Below are positions 43,788-54,920 of a DNA stretch of 64,000 nt, piece after piece (positions within the stretch are counted from its first letter, which is position 1; every line of letters begins with the position of its first letter). The translations under genes were made by a program, and so were the position numbers. Location: NCBI GenBank assembly GCA_019054805.1, contig JAHQIY010000029.1, positions 186,001 to 250,000 of the forward strand. The letters are read 5' to 3'. The stretch comes from Brachionus manjavacas. Taxonomy: Eukaryota; Rotifera; Eurotatoria; Ploima; Brachionidae. Under the pieces are notes generated by a model. It was not told the origin of the DNA. It searched no databases and saw only the letters and a list, made by a program, of their open reading frames with translations.

Positions 43788-46646
43788 TCACCTATGGGCA
43801 ATTTTAACTATGCGTTCACGTAGACTTCCCGGTATGATGATTCTTGTTCCCCGTAGGACCAACCCGTCTTTTGTCAATGATAGTTCATCTTTGACTCGTT
43901 CAAAGCTATCAATCCGTTTGTACTCTAGACCTTGAATCATTTTTGAGACTTCAATTAACTCATTGTCACAACTTGTAGCTTCTATTAATTCACTACGCGT
44001 GATGGCTTTTGGAATCGAACGACTTGAAACCATATTCAAGTAACTCTCTGTAAATTTCTCATAGGTTTTATCTGCTGGTTCCGTTGGGTTTCTTGACATG
44101 TAGTCAGCAATGTTATCAGCACCAGGCCTATGCTTGACAATAAATTTATATGGCAACAGTCTAAGGCACCACCTCTCGATTCTTGCCTTCGGTTTTGACC
44201 TCGGATTTCCGAAAATCAGCTCTACAGCCTTGTTGTCGGTGACTATGTCGAACTCTTTTGCATAGAGGTACAAATGAAATTTTTCACAAGCCCATACAAA
44301 CGCTAGAGCTTCACGCTCAACTTGTGAGTACCTTTGTTCAACGCTTGAAAGACTTCTATTTGCATACATGACAATGTTCTTCTTGTCTGGTGTATCATGA
44401 TGGTATTGAGCCATTACTGCGGCGATTCCGACTGGACTTGCATCTACTGTGATCTCTGTCCTAAGACTTGGATCAAAATAGCATAATGCCTTTTTACAAA
44501 GCGCTTTTTTCAACTTGTTTAGTGACTCATCATGATTCTTTTCCCAAGACCATTTTACACCTTTTTTTGTCAAATTTCTTAAAGGTTCTGTTATCGTTGC
44601 AAAGTCTGGTATGAATCTTGAGCAATAGTTTGCAAGACCTAACAGACTTCTAACCTCTCCAACAGTTGATGGAGCTGCGGCATTTAGCAGTGCATCGTAT
44701 TTCTTTGTCTCAATTGAAATCCCATTCTCGGAAAACTGTAAACCAAAGAACTTTAGACTCTTCTGGCCAAACTCACATTTCTTCACATTAACTGTTAAAC
44801 CAGATTCGTTTAATCGTCTGAGTACTTTTTCTAATCTTTGGTCATGCTCTGCTTTATTGTTTCCAAAGACAATAATATCATCACTAAAATTTAGTACTCC
44901 TTCCAAACCAGCAAGTACTTGTTCTATTGTCTTTTGGAATATTTCAGCAGCAGCATTAATTCCAAAATTTAGCCTCTTATATTGAAAAATACCAAGATGC
45001 GTGCAAAAAGCCGTAATGTATCGAGAGCACTCACTTAACATTAACTGGTGGTATCCAGACTTGAGGTCAAATTTTGATATGTACTTTGCGCCGTTTAGTC
45101 TAACTGCCAAGTCCTCCACTGTGGGACATGTGTGTCGTGTCCTCAAAATTGCTTTATTAGCCTCACGTGCGTCAGTGCAGATTCGGACCTCATTAGGTCT
45201 ATCTGGTTTTGGCACCGGGACGATTGGTGACACCCATGGTGTCGGACCATTTACAGGCTCAATTATGTCGTCTTCTAACATTTTCTTAACCTCGGCTTCA
45301 ACCAGTGGTCTCATGTGAAATGGTATTGGTCTAAGTTTACCTTGTACCGGCTTAATCGATTCGTCTATGTGTAGCTTTACCGTATGATTTTTTAGCAGTC
45401 CCACTTTGCCTGAAAACAAATCTTGGTAGACTTTGGCAAAATTCTCACAACTTGTGTCTGTTTTCTCACCTTGAACATTGTTAATTTTGACCATTATACC
45501 TAACTCTACTGAGCTCTGATAACTTAACAGATTCCCACAGTTTCCTTTTGTTACCGTAAAATGTATTGACCTGTGTTGCCCATTGTATAATACTCTTGTT
45601 TTAAAATCTCCCAAAGTATCAATACACTTGCTATTACCATAACCGTATAACCTTGTGTTGGACTTGTACAACTTCGGTTTGAATTTCAATCTATCATAAC
45701 TTTTTTCGTCCATAATGTTTACCTGGGCACCAGTGTCCACCGTGAACGCTAGACTCATGCCACACATTAACAGTGTTACCATCGGCATGAACCAATTTTT
45801 TACGGCTAAGACCAAACTCTTTGCTCTCGCCTTTATTCTCCAAACACAGTAATCCTGATCTTCTTCGGAGTCTCTTGATTCATGAATATGTTTCACATTC
45901 TTGCTTGTGCAACAGCTTTCGAAATGGTCATATTTCTCACACTTTCGACATTTCTTTCCTTTGGCTGGGCATGTCTTTTCATGTGGATATTTACGTCCAC
46001 ATCTAAAGCATTTCTTTTCTTTTGTTTCACCTCTTCCTTGCTGACTATTGGTTCTAGTAGTTTGATGCTTCTTTTGATTGACCTGATTTACCTCATTTCG
46101 TTCTTTGGTCATTTCGTTACGTTTTTTAAACTCGCTTAATTGAACATTCACGGTTTCTTCAAGTTTGCCAATCTTAATTAGTTCATCTAGACTCAAGTCC
46201 TTTTCAGACTCTAGTGCTTTACGCTTGAGTGTGTTTGACTGGCATCTATGGATAATTTGTATTGCTACTTCACTATTTGGATTAGTGAATGCACATAGCT
46301 TAGCTTTTTCTTTAAGTCTCGTTACAAACTCCTCAAATGGTTCACCTTGATGTTGATAGATGTCCCTGAAGTGTAAGATGTTCAGTTTCACGTTAAACTT
46401 AGACTTAAAATGCGTGTCAAGTTTAGCTTTAATGGCATCATACTCCTCTTTCTCATCCACAATGTCCTTGAATAAACGCTCTAGCCCAACGCCACCAAAA
46501 AAAAAAAGATAATCTCTCTTAACTTTTTTGTCAGTGACTGTCTTAATTGACATTAACCTTTCGAGTCTGGTGATCCATTCGTCCCATCTCTGGCTAACAT
46601 CGTCTTCGTTGTTCACGTCGAATGGTTGTACCATTTGCTCTTCCAT
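43788..46646 (-). CDS. Ty3/Gypsy gag-pol polyprotein, element 1 (gag, protease, RT, RNase H)
   Basis: A 952-codon open frame starts at ATG 46644-46646, 20 bp inside the primer-binding site. Gag-like N-terminus; two zinc knuckles at residues 213-246 (CFRC..H..C and CRKCEKYDHFESCC); aspartic protease DTG at 304-306; RT with FDLKSGYHQ (526-534) and FSDD (587-590) in place of the usual YxDD; RNase H with TVDASPVG and VTDNKAVEL. There is no envelope gene. Gag and pol are in a single frame, as in several Mag-like lineages. The frame ends at the first of four stops before integrase. Confidence 0.93.
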   Translation of the reverse strand: MEEQMVQPFDVNNEDDVSQRWDEWITRLERLMSIKTVTDKKVKRDYLFFFGGVGLERLFKDIVDEKEEYDAIKAKLDTHFKSKFNVKLNILHFRDIYQHQGEPFEEFVTRLKEKAKLCAFTNPNSEVAIQIIHRCQSNTLKRKALESEKDLSLDELIKIGKLEETVNVQLSEFKKRNEMTKERNEVNQVNQKKHQTTRTNSQQGRGETKEKKCFRCGRKYPHEKTCPAKGKKCRKCEKYDHFESCCTSKNVKHIHESRDSEEDQDYCVWRIKARAKSLVLAVKNWFMPMVTLLMCGMSLAFTVDTGAQVNIMDEKSYDRLKFKPKLYKSNTRLYGYGNSKCIDTLGDFKTRVLYNGQHRSIHFTVTKGNCGNLLSYQSSVELGIMVKINNVQGEKTDTSCENFAKVYQDLFSGKVGLLKNHTVKLHIDESIKPVQGKLRPIPFHMRPLVEAEVKKMLEDDIIEPVNGPTPWVSPIVPVPKPDRPNEVRICTDAREANKAILRTRHTCPTVEDLAVRLNGAKYISKFDLKSGYHQLMLSECSRYITAFCTHLGIFQYKRLNFGINAAAEIFQKTIEQVLAGLEGVLNFSDDIIVFGNNKAEHDQRLEKVLRRLNESGLTVNVKKCEFGQKSLKFFGLQFSENGISIETKKYDALLNAAAPSTVGEVRSLLGLANYCSRFIPDFATITEPLRNLTKKGVKWSWEKNHDESLNKLKKALCKKALCYFDPSLRTEITVDASPVGIAAVMAQYHHDTPDKKNIVMYANRSLSSVEQRYSQVEREALAFVWACEKFHLYLYAKEFDIVTDNKAVELIFGNPRSKPKARIERWCLRLLPYKFIVKHRPGADNIADYMSRNPTEPADKTYEKFTESYLNMVSSRSIPKAITRSELIEATSCDNELIEVSKMIQGLEYKRIDSFERVKDELSLTKDGLVLRGTRIIIPGSLRERIVKIAHR

Positions 46647-46666
46647 TCTAATAATTTGTTTTTGTT

Positions 46667-46677
46667 CCTCGTCGCCA
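46667..46677 (-). promoter_or_regulatory. Primer-binding site of element 1
   Basis: Minus strand TGGCGACGAGG lies 1 bp inside the 5' LTR and is complementary to the 3' end of tRNA-Ser(GCT) (CCTCGTCG plus CCA), a primer used by Mag-type Ty3/Gypsy elements. Confidence 0.75.
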
Positions 46678-46678
46678 A

Positions 46679-46995
46679 TGAAGTATTCTCAAATGAATAA
46701 AAGATGTTGTGTTTCAATAAATAAGTTTATTTAAAGTTTCTAAATAGAAAGTGGCCACTCTGTGGCAAAGCTTATTAAATTTTGTTCTAATAGAAAAAAC
46801 AAAGAGAATAATTACATAAAGAAAAATAAATGTGTTTCTTATTGAAAAAAGCTACTAAATATAAAAGCTTACAAATGGTGCCGTGCGCAAAATGTTGTTT
46901 GTTTTAACTACATTTAGGATCGGCACCTAAATGTAAAAATATGAAACATTAATCACCACTAGCTAACAGTATGTTAGTCACGTGACGACACTTCA
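46679..46995 (-). repeat. LTR 2 (317 bp), shared by elements 1 and 2
   Basis: It serves as 5' LTR of element 1 and 3' LTR of element 2. It is nearly identical to LTR 1 (differences such as ATCATCACTAG to ATCACCACTAG and AAAGCTTCTAAAT to AAAGCTACTAAAT). Confidence 0.9.
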
Positions 46996-47186
46996 TCTTC
47001 CCTAAACTTTTACTTTTAAACTTTAATGGTTTAAAAAAAATTAATGACAATAATTGACCATATAATTAAATAGTTTAAATGGACGAAATGAAAGAGAAGA
47101 TTTAAATAAATGATTAAATTGTCAATTCTAAAAAAAATTTTTTTTTTGATTGATATAACTGATTCTTCTTTTGATTGTCATTTTTA

Positions 47187-48467
47187 TTAATGTGGGATTG
47201 GATTACCATAGCGGTCTGGTTTAGTCCTATTCCTCTTCGGTCTTCCAGTGTCTCGACCTTTACTATCATTATCCACATCACCTGAATCACTCATATCTTC
47301 ACCCTCCTCTTGTTCATTTGCATTAAATGCTTCCTCTAATGAGTCCTCAGCCTCAACTTCCTCAACCGCATTAAAACTTTCAGTGTCATTTGATTTTTGT
47401 ACACTTTCATTTTGAATAACACCACCTGATTCTAATGAGTCACTTAGCTCAGTTTTTGCATCGCTTTCAATTTTAACTTTATCCTCGTCAAACAGCCAGT
47501 TGCTTAATATGGTGTTTTTTGACTTTTTATCATCACTTGTACTAACATATGGCTTTATAAATGATGAATTTCTGCACAAGACCTTTCCAGCTCTTTCAAG
47601 TGTAACCATAGTTCCGTTAATTTTCACAATTTTAAATGGATTAGGATCATAAAGCGAATCGGACTTATTTGAACGCTTCCATTTTAACAAAACTTGTTCA
47701 CCAATATTAAACTTAACTTGTTTAGCCTTAAGTCTCTTGTCGTTACCTAACTTCATTTTAGCTTTAGCTTTAGAGTCATGAGTTCTGGCTTTAATCATTA
47801 GATCATCAATCCCTGGCGCTTTTTTATCAATTTTAGGCAATTTTGATGTTTTTGAGGTTGTTTTGAACATCAATTGATTTGGTGGTACTCCAGTAGATGC
47901 ATGAGGTGTATCACGGTAGTTACGTAAGAACTCAATCAACTCTATTTCCCAGTCGTTTTGGGCATATGAACTATTTTGCATTACTTTTCCAAGGTTCTTC
48001 ATAAACCGTTCACACATGCCGTTTGCTCTTGGCCAAAGTGGGCAAATCTTACGATGTTTAAACCCTTGTTCTTTAGAAAACTCTTTGAATTTAAACGAAT
48101 TGAATGGCGGTCCATTATCGGACTTAACCAACTCAGGTATACCAAACACACTGAATTTTTCATTTAGCATAGCTATTACTACCGTTGACGAAGTACTTGA
48201 TATCACCTTCACCAATGGGTACCTAGAACACTCGCACATCAAAACCATCAAATACTTGCCACATTTGAGTGGTCCATAGAAATCAATACTGACAATTTGT
48301 CATGGTCCATCTGGCATTTCAGAGGGTATGGATGGTTCATACTTCGTTGAGTCTGTGTTGATTTAGCATTTTTCACATTTCTTCACCAAGTTTTCCACCT
48401 CTGAATCTATACCAGGAAACCAAACGTTGCATCTTACCAATTACTTGGTCTTTACAATGCCCATGTG
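47187..48467 (-). pseudogene. Integrase region, element 2 (same four stops)
   Basis: The sequence matches element 1 over this interval at an offset of 4680 bp, including all four in-frame stops (48468, 48441, 48363 and 48300 start positions). The D,D-35-E core is intact from 48251 to 47187. Sharing of every stop shows the damage predates the tandem duplication. Confidence 0.85.
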
Positions 48468-51073
48468 TCACCTATGGGCAATTTTAACTATGCGTTCACG
48501 TAGACTTCCCGGTATGATGATTCTTGTTCCCCGTAGGACCAACCCGTCTTTTGTCAATGATAGTTCATCTTTGACTCGTTCAAAGCTATCAATCCGTTTG
48601 TACTCTAGACCTTGAATCATTTTTGAGACTTCAATTAACTCATTGTCACAACTTGTAGCTTCTATTAATTCACTACGCGTGATGGCTTTTGGAATCGAAC
48701 GACTTGAAACCATATTCAAGTAACTCTCTGTAAATTTCTCATAATTTTTATCTGCTGGTTCCGTTGGGTTTCTTGACATGTAGTCAGCAATGTTATCAGC
48801 ACCAGGCCTATGCTTGACAATAAATTTATATGGCAACAGTCTAAGGCACCACCTCTCGATTCTTGCCTTCGGTTTTGACCTCGGATTTCCGAAAATCAGC
48901 TCTACAGCCTTGTTGTCGGTGACTATGTCGAACTCTTTTGCATAGAGGTACAAATGAAATTTTTCACAAGCCCATACAAACGCTAGAGCTTCACGCTCAA
49001 CTTGTGAGTACCTTTGTTCAACGCTTGAAAGACTTCTATTTGCATACATGACAATGTTCTTCTTGTCTGGTGTATCATGATGGTATTGAGCCATTACTGC
49101 GGCGATTCCGACTGGACTTGCATCTACTGTGATCTCTGTCCTAAGACTTGGATCAAAATAGCATAATGCCTTTTTACAAAGCGCTTTTTTCAACTTGTTT
49201 AGTGACTCATCATGATTCTTTTCCCAAGACCATTTTACACCTTTTTTTGTCAAATTTCTTAAAGGTTCTGTTATCGTTGCAAAGTCTGGTATGAATCTTG
49301 AGCAATAGTTTGCAAGACCTAACAGACTTCTAACCTCTCCAACAGTTGATGGAGCTGCGGCATTTAGCAGTGCATCGTATTTCTTTGTCTCAATTGAAAT
49401 CCCATTCTCGGAAAACTGTAAACCAAAGAACTTTAGACTCTTCTGGCCAAACTCACATTTCTTCACATTAACTGTTAAACCAGATTCGTTTAATCGTCTG
49501 AGTACTTTTTCTAATCTTTGGTCATGCTCTGCTTTATTGTTTCCAAAGACAATAATATCATCACTAAAATTTAGTACTCCTTCCAAACCAGCAAGTACTT
49601 GTTCTATTGTCTTTTGGAATATTTCAGCAGCAGCATTAATTCCAAAATTTAGCCTCTTATATTGAAAAATACCAAGATGCGTGCAAAAAGCCGTAATGTA
49701 TCGAGAGCACTCACTTAACATTAACTGGTGGTATCCAGACTTGAGGTCAAATTTTGATATGTACTTTGCGCCGTTTAGTCTAACTGCCAAGTCCTCCACT
49801 GTGGGACATGTGTGTCGTGTCCTCAAAATTGCTTTATTAGCCTCACGTGCGTCAGTGCAGATTCGGACCTCATTAGGTCTATCTGGTTTTGGCACCGGGA
49901 CGATTGGTGACACCCATGGTGTCGGACCATTTACAGGCTCAATTATGTCGTCTTCTAACATTTTCTTAACCTCGGCTTCAACCAGTGGTCTCATGTGAAA
50001 TGGTATTGGTCTAAGTTTACCTTGTACCGGCTTAATCGATTCGTCTATGTGTAGCTTTACCGTATGATTTTTTAGCAGTCCCACTTTGCCTGAAAACAAA
50101 TCTTGGTAGACTTTGGCAAAATTCTCACAACTTGTGTCTGTTTTCTCACCTTGAACATTGTTAATTTTGACCATTATACCTAACTCTACTGAGCCCTGAT
50201 AACTTAACAGATTCCCACAGTTTCCTTTTGTTCCAAACTCCAAACTCTTTGCTCTCGCCTTTATTCTCCAAACACAGTAATCCTGATCTTCTTCGGAGTC
50301 TCTTGATTCATGAATATGTTTCACATTCTTGCTTGTGCAACAGCTTTCGAAATGGTCATATTTCTCACACTTTCGACATTTCTTTCCTTTGGCTGGGCAT
50401 GTCTTTTCATGTGGATATTTACGTCCACATCTAAAGCATTTCTTTTCTTTTGTTTCACCTCTTCCTTGCTGACTATTGGTTCTAGTAGTTTGATGCTTCT
50501 TTTGATTGACCTGATTTACCTCATTTCGTTCTTTGGTCATTTCGTTACGTTTTTTAAACTTGCTTAATTGAACATTCACGGTTTCTTCAAGTTTGCCAAT
50601 CTTAATTAGTTCATCTAGACTCAAGTCCTTTTCAGACTCTAGTGCTTTACGCTTGAGTGTGTTTGACTGGCATCTATGGATAATTTGTATTGCTACTTCA
50701 CTATTTGGATTAGTGAATGCACATAGCTTAGCTTTTTCTTTAAGTCTCGTTACAAACTCCTCAAATGGTTCACCTTGATGTTGATAGATGTCCCTGAAGT
50801 GTAAGATGTTCAGTTTCACGTTAAACTTAGACTTAAAATGCGTGTCAAGTTTAGCTTTAATGGCATCATACTCCTCTTTCTCATCCACAATGTCCTTGAA
50901 TAAACGCTCTAGCCCAACGCCACCAAAAAAAAAAGATAATCTCTCTTAACTTTTTTGTCAGTGACTGTCTTAATTGACATTAACCTTTCGAGTCTGGTGA
51001 TCCATTCGTCCCATCTCTGGCTAACATCGTCTTCGTTGTTCACGTCGAATGGTTGTACCATTTGCTCTTCCAT
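48468..51073 (-). pseudogene. Gag-pol, element 2: protease deleted, gag shifted
   Basis: The RT and RNase H parts equal element 1. About 252 bp are missing near 50227-50240, joining the end of gag directly to KGNCGNLLSYQ; this removes the DTG protease and keeps the frame. Near the start the A run is 10 instead of 11 (about 50926-50935), so the ATG at 51071-51073 is out of frame with the rest. The long frame is open from about 50888 down to 48468. Confidence 0.88.
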
Positions 51074-51093
51074 TCTAATAATTTGTTTTTGTT

Positions 51094-51104
51094 CCTCGTC
51101 GCCA
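51094..51104 (-). promoter_or_regulatory. Primer-binding site of element 2
   Basis: The same TGGCGACGAGG complement of tRNA-Ser, 1 bp from LTR 3. Confidence 0.75.
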
Positions 51105-51105
51105 A

Positions 51106-51422
51106 TGAAGTATTCTCAAATGAATAAAAGATGTTGTGTTTCAATAAATAAGTTTATTTAAAGTTTCTAAATAGAAAGTGGCCACTCTGTGGCAAAGCTT
51201 ATTAAATTTTGTTCTAATAGAAAAAACAAAGAGAATAATTACATAAAGAAAAATAAATGTGTTTCTTATTGAAAAAAGCTACTAAATATAAAAGCTTACA
51301 AATGGTGCCGTGCGCAAAATGTTGTTTGTTTTAACTACATTTAGGATCGGCACCTAAATGTAAAAATATGAAACATTAATCATCACTAGCTAACAGTATG
51401 TTAGTCACGTGACGACACTTTA
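51106..51422 (-). repeat. LTR 3 (317 bp), outer 5' LTR of the array
   Basis: Outer end reads CACTTTA instead of CACTTCA, one change in the inverted hexamer. LTR 4 at 62756 carries the same change. ATTAT (51423-51427) follows as target-site duplication. Confidence 0.9.
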
Positions 51423-51427
51423 ATTAT

Positions 51428-52066
51428 TGACCAAGCTTACCTTTTCTATTCCATTCACTAGTTTGTACATTTCAATCAAGTCCCCTCTCACTCATCTTTC
51501 ACTCAGCTTTGTCAGTCCTAATTTTGTCAGCCTCTTTTCATACGGCATGTTTCTTACAGACATAGGTTTTTTTGTTGCCCTCTCTTGCACCTTTTCCAAC
51601 GCATTCACGTCCATTTTCATACTTGGATTCCAAACCTGCACTGCGTAATCTAGGTGGGGTCTCACCATGGATTTATACAATCTTACCCACAGTCTTTCCT
51701 CTCTACTTGTAAACGTTCGCTTTAGCATTCCAAGCACCCTACTCGCTTTCGCACAAGAACTTTTCACTTGGCTGGTCCACTTCAAATCTGATGAAACCAT
51801 CACTCCAAGATCCCTTTCACAATCTGTGGTCGCTAGTATAACATTCCTGTTGCTTTTTTGTGTATATTTATGCCTTTCATTTAGTCTGCCGAAATGCATT
51901 ACTTTACATTTGTTAGCACAAAGTCCCATACGCCAAACCTCTATCCATTGACATACTGCATCCAGATCTATCTGTAACATCGCTCTCTCATAAACATTAT
52001 TAACTATACCGAGTATTTTTGAGTCATCTGCATACAATTCCATTTTATTTGAAACGCAGTCAGGAT
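51428..52066 (-). pseudogene. LINE reverse-transcriptase C-terminal part, 5'-truncated (CR1/Jockey-like)
   Basis: The minus frame starts in RT motif C (PDCVSNKMELYADDSKILGI), continues through MGLCANKCKVMHFG, DLGVMVSSDLKWTSQVKSSC, KASRVLGMLKRTF and VRPHLDYAVQVWNP, and meets TGA (51489-51491) after KLGLTKLSER. The frame resumes as VRGDLIEMYKLVNGIEKVSL until the LTR insertion at 51427/51428, then continues at 41992. Everything upstream of the YADD motif is missing, typical LINE 5' truncation. The inverted copy is at about 62095-62755. Confidence 0.85.
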
Positions 52067-52929
52067 TAATTAAATTGAAATTAAATTATTTTATCCTGAT
52101 AAATGAAAAAAAAATTCAAAAAAAGGGTATTAAATTAAAAAAAATATTTTTACAAATTGTTTTGACTATTGATCAAAATTTCATTTGAAGTCTTACCAAA
52201 TTTTCTTACCTCATCTCTATCAGTCTCAGAGCCAACAAATTTTAGAACATGGATAGACTAAAATTTACAAAAACTGAACCAAATTGCTCAAAAATGTTGA
52301 GTCTAATTTAAAGAATAAAAATTTAAAAATTTATTTTAAATAAAACTTAACATAAAATTTTTTTTAATTGGTATTTAAATCTAATAATTTTAATAAATAT
52401 TCACAATATTTAATACAATATTTGTTTTAGAATCCCCAAATAAGGTCCAAGTCATTTAATTAGAAGTCATAGACCGCATTTTTGAATTTTTAAAAAAAAA
52501 ACCGGAAAACATGAATTTTTTGCCGTTCCAGGAAGTTAATGTTGAGGCCTAGTTAAAGTTTAAGTCAATTAAATTAAAGTCAAAATCCGGAAAATTCAGA
52601 ATGTTTAAAAGTCACAACTCTCAAGTCAAGTTCAAGTCCGGACTTTTTTTTCTTAATATTCATCCAAAAAATTAACTCCGGGCTTTAAAATTTTGAATTT
52701 TTAAGAAGAATTGTGAAGTGACTTTTTTCTACAATAGCAAAAAATTTCTAAAATATAACAAATAAATTAACCAAGATAGCCCAGAGTAACTTGGACTTAA
52801 AAAAAATATAAAGTTAGGACTTTAAAACAACTCTGAAAAATTTAAAGGTCCTGACTTCGACTTTTTAAAAAAAAAATGTTTTAATTTTGAATTAAGAGAA
52901 CAAATACACACTTTTTATTGAATAAAATC
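52067..52929. other. AT-rich DNA with dispersed AAGTCCGGACTT motif
   Basis: No gene. It contains runs of the AAGTC/GACTT motif (52446-52470, 52555-52650) also seen at about 19879, 20491, 54170 and 61521. It is repeated in inverted orientation at about 61220-62095. Confidence 0.5.
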
Positions 52930-54060
52930 AATAATTGAATGTCCTTACCAATTGCAGAAGTTCATGAACTCCGGAAAGCATTGATTTAGATCCATAAAAA
53001 AAGGCCATATCTTTGACAAAATCACGAGCTAAAATTTGAATTTTGCTAAAATATTTTTAATTAACTTGTTTTTTTAATAAATTTTCTACAATAAAAACTA
53101 AATTTATAAGATGATTAAGATGATCAGGAGGCATTATTCCTCAAATAATGGTAGTGTAAAATTTATTAAGAAAACTAGAAACTAATTTGCTTTCCAATAT
53201 TTTAGATCATCAATGTCTCTTGGAAGTCTAGGAACAAATTTAGGCACACGAAATTCTTTTAAGCTCCTATTTATTTTTTCCAGATAAGGTCTGAGGGAGA
53301 ATGATTCTTTAGAAAAAGATGGGTCAAACCAATATTCACATAATTTTTTAACAACTCCTTCTAAAATTCAGTGCATTTAATCAATCATGGTACACTCAAT
53401 AGGAAGAAAATACTAAAGATCATTTAGTACACTTAAACCCTTTACCCCACTTACAAAACAGTCTCTTTGTAAGCTGTTAATTAAGTCATTATTTTACTTA
53501 CCCTGACTTCGCAGGAGTCCTTCCGGGTTAAAAATTTTGTATGGATACACCCGGAAATGACCATTTTTCACAGTCCAGATAGACTCCCTAGTTGATAGCA
53601 TATACTGCATTCAAATTGACCATTAAATTGTTTCATAATGAGCATTAAAGCACGTGCCGGTTTGTCCAAAACTGAAAATAAAAGGATAAACTTAATTAGT
53701 TGAGGTTTGTTATTTATGTCCATTATTTCGCCTCTCTCCAAACTAATTAGCTCTTTTAATATTGGTTTAAAAAATCAAAAATTGAAGGTTTTTTCCGTCT
53801 GATTGAATTACCAGCTAAAATCAAATTTGAAAAATTGAACCTATATTTTAAATCAATTTCGTTCACAACTAAATAAACTGGCCAAATAGTTAATTTAGAA
53901 GATTTAAATGGTGATATGCCATCTGTGTTTAATGTAAAAGTAAAAAAATCACTATTTTGGTCCATCGATACATTTGAGTAAATGTCAGAATTTATTAATT
54001 TGATAAAATGGTTGTTTGATTTAAATATATTTTTTAACTGATTTAGATTTATATGCTTAA
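52930..54060 (-). pseudogene. Cut-and-paste transposase-derived gene (tnp/EnSpm-like), decayed
   Basis: Minus-strand pieces in family order: FTLNTDGISPFKSSKLTIWP, VYLVVNEIDLKYRF (53756-53965), VLDKPARALMLIMKQFNG and ECSICYQLG (53.6 kb). A frame break follows, then GHFRVYPYKIFNPEGLLRS, ILEGVVKKLCEYWFDPSFSK, VPKFVPRLPRDIDDLKYWKA and GVHELLQLV. These match the animal transposase-domain proteins related to Tnp2/EnSpm transposases. Multiple stops and shifts mean it is dead. No terminal inverted repeats were located. Confidence 0.6.
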
Positions 54061-54320
54061 TTTATAAAATTTTGAAGTCAAGCTTCTACATTCAAGTCAT
54101 CTATTATTTGATTTAAGACTAATCTAGCAAATTTAAAAAAAAGTTTGGACTTGAACTTCTTTTAAAAAAAAAAAAATTCAAGTCCGTACTTGGACATTGA
54201 AAAAAAAATATTAAATAATTACAGAAGAAAAATTTTGATAAGAATTTTGAATTTACCTTACAATTTTATTTACATTTTCTATTTTACTTATTTATTTTAA
54301 AATTTTCATTTTTATTTTTT
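54061..54320. other. AT-rich DNA between transposase remnant and LINE tail
   Basis: Only the dispersed AAGTCC/GGACTT motif is visible (54128-54195). Confidence 0.35.
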
Positions 54321-54490
54321 TATTTTTTTTTTGTTTTTAATCTGAAGGAGCAATAGCTCGATATAGTTATACAAATTAATGTTTTGTTTGATTTTTTATT
54401 TATTACATTTTTCTTTATTATTATTTTTTTAAATTTTTTATTATTTTATACTAAAGAAGTTTAAGCTTGGTGTTCTTAAGCCAAATAAAA
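54321..54490 (+). mobile_element. LINE 3' UTR fragment
   Basis: TCTGAAGGAGCAATAGCTCG at 54341-54360 parallels TCTGGAGGAGCCTTAGCTCG at 37016-37034, followed by ATATAGTTATACAAAT. A similar second tail (GAAGTTTAAGCTTGGTGTTC, AAATAAAAATAAATA) is at 54455-54500. Only 3' ends remain. Confidence 0.45.
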
Positions 54491-54502
54491 ATAAATATAC
54501 AA

Positions 54503-54920
54503 AAATACTGCAACATAGTGCAGAATACTTTTTCTTAACTTTTTTCCTAAGCTAATTATTCTCATGTAAATAATAAAATTTAATAAATAAAAATTCTGAA
54601 TAAATCGCTAATATTTCGAAAAAAACATTTTTTACGTAAATTGTCGAAAATTTTCGATGATCAATTTTACTGGGTAAATGAATTATTTATAAGTTTTAAA
54701 GAAGAATTTTTAATATTTTTTTACTTTTAGAAATAAAAAAATACTAATCATTTAATTAATTGCGGAAAAATTAATTTTTTTAAAAAAGGTCAGATAAGGT
54801 GCAACAAGGTATGTTGCACTCTGTTGCAGTATTTTTTCTAATATTTTTCATTATCTTTAATTTAAATTTATTAAAAAATGAAAAAATTTTGTTCAATTTG
54901 AATTTGAAATTCGGTACAAA
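54503..54920. mobile_element. Second copy of the foldback MITE family
   Basis: It starts with AATACTGCAACATAGTGCAG and contains the inverted half GGTGCAACAAGGTATGTTGC, ending TTCAATTTGAATTTGAAATTC, parallel to 33180-33541. The left outer arm appears shortened. Confidence 0.55.

Noticed and set aside
43296-50434. Plus-strand open frames within the Ty3/Gypsy elements
   Set aside because: Antisense shadows of gag-pol and integrase on the minus strand.
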